Assembly (NCBI RefSeq): GCF_026262505.1
Contig: NC_067204.1
Location: 10,139,797-10,203,796, forward strand
Source: Trichomonas vaginalis G3
Taxonomy: Eukaryota; Parabasalia; Trichomonadida; Trichomonadidae
Length of the DNA stretch: 64,000 nt
Direction of reading: 5' to 3'
The notes beneath the pieces were generated by a model. That model saw only the letters and a list, made by a program, of their open reading frames with translations. It was not told where the DNA came from and made no database searches. Positions 63,357 to 64,000 of this stretch are shown piece by piece. The position numbers and the translations under genes were made by a program. Positions within the stretch are counted from its first letter, which is position 1, and each line of letters opens with the position of its first letter.

Positions 63357-64000
63357 ATGACAGCAACAAACAACAGCAACAGCAACTTTATCGTTTCTGA
63401 TGAAAAAGTTATTGATTCATTAGCTGAGGAATTAGTTATGGCAGAAACTAAAACCCTCAACGAAAGAATTGGTGAAAACAGGATTGATTTACATAACTAC
63501 CTCAAACACGATGGAGGAGAGGAAGGAAAACTGGTATGGCTTTATTAGTAAATAAAATATCAAATTTAACGATTATAGATGTTGATATCAATAAATCATA
63601 CAATGATGAACTTAAAGAAACAGTTAGAAAAGACATTTTATCAAACTTTCGGATAAAGATGTTATCGTTAAAACTGCATCAGGAGGTCTTCACATTTATT
63701 GCAACACTAATTTCTTCTATTCAACCTCGAACAGAATGATTAAATGTTATTCCTGCAATGATTATGATATTGACATAATGACTTCTATGGATGATTCAAA
63801 GCGTTCATTAGTGGTTATGGCTGATTCAAGAGTTCGAAAGAATGCATCAGAACCAATCAATACATACTCATTCATTCGTGGAAGTTATGATTCAACATTA
63901 ACTAGAACAGTGAATGATATATTAAATGATTTGAATATTAAGGTAAGAGTTGAACAGAAGAATGAAGAAATAAAGACTATCATGAATGAAAACAAAGATG
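63357..64000 (+). pseudogene. Block C: primase-polymerase-like segment (runs off the window)
   Basis: The plus-strand sequence after the array starts with MTATNNSNSNF and contains words typical of archaeo-eukaryotic-type primase-polymerases (an IDVDINK-type acidic motif and a GGLHIYC-type motif). It continues past 64000. It looks broken in the part visible here. The assignment rests on two short motifs. Confidence 0.45.

Larger units (their letters stand above)
53160..64000 (+). mobile_element. Maverick/Polinton block C (continues beyond the window)
   Basis: A Maverick fossil starting AGTAGTATATG at 53160. In order it has a small gene, a minus-strand hypothetical gene, two amphipathic peptide genes, major capsid region, packaging ATPase, three conserved genes, a structural gene, a chimeric fibre gene, a KilA-N gene, a 119-bp repeat array and a primase-polymerase-like segment at the edge. 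The polymerase/integrase end is not in view. It is young and broken lightly (about four or five breaks). It also carries a 365-bp insertion at 54029-54393. Confidence 0.88.

Overview
The window looks like a nuclear scaffold from a trichomonad (parabasalid), most like Trichomonas. It is very AT-rich, its genes are intronless, Inr-like TCA motifs lie just before some start codons, its protein repertoire is lineage-typical (USP, DENN, GSK3-type kinase, HEAT/ARM solenoids, a bacterial-type ketopantoate reductase-like enzyme), and almost half of it is Maverick/Polinton DNA, which is abundant in Trichomonas. The species call is inference. A run of exactly 100 N (41233-41332) is a scaffold gap of unknown true size.

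Layout. 1-22219 is host DNA: a USP7-like deubiquitinase (623-4381), a small unknown protein (5745-6155), a coiled-coil protein (7885-8676), a DENN-domain protein (9100-10512), a HEAT-repeat/importin-like protein (10869-13112), a structured 1.45-kb non-autonomous DNA transposon (13710-15160) holding a second 366-bp element, a ketopantoate reductase-like gene (15385-16398), and on the minus strand an APC6/Cdc16-like TPR protein and a 1308-residue solenoid protein.

22220-49101 is a nest of Mavericks. Block A (22220-34756) has a terminal repeat, PolB with an embedded HNH motif, integrase, a tail-collar fibre gene, structural genes and part of the packaging ATPase. Block B is a second Maverick lineage in two pieces (34757-36946 and 41333-49101). 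It has its own fibre protein, a D12-class adenine methyltransferase and small structural genes. Block A' (37766-41232) carries the opposite end of an A-type element (terminal repeat, capsid genes, start of the ATPase). Terminal repeats, flanking hexamers and matching breakpoints suggest that A and A' are the two ends of one Maverick, split by insertion of B into the ATPase gene and then relatively inverted, or joined wrongly in assembly.

49102-53022 is host-like: a long gene-poor stretch, an acidic disordered protein (50972-51544) and a GSK3-family kinase (minus, 51694-52737). 53023-64000 is another Maverick (C), running off the window. It has capsid, ATPase and structural genes, a chimeric fibre gene, a KilA-N gene, a four-copy 119-bp repeat array and a segment with primase-polymerase motifs.

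The most interesting observations are the fibre gene of C, which joins an A-type shaft to a B-type tip; a short mobile element with 10-11-bp target duplications and an empty site inside this window; a transposon containing a perfectly paired three-way-junction sequence; and the A/B/A' nesting. All Maverick genes are treated as fossils.
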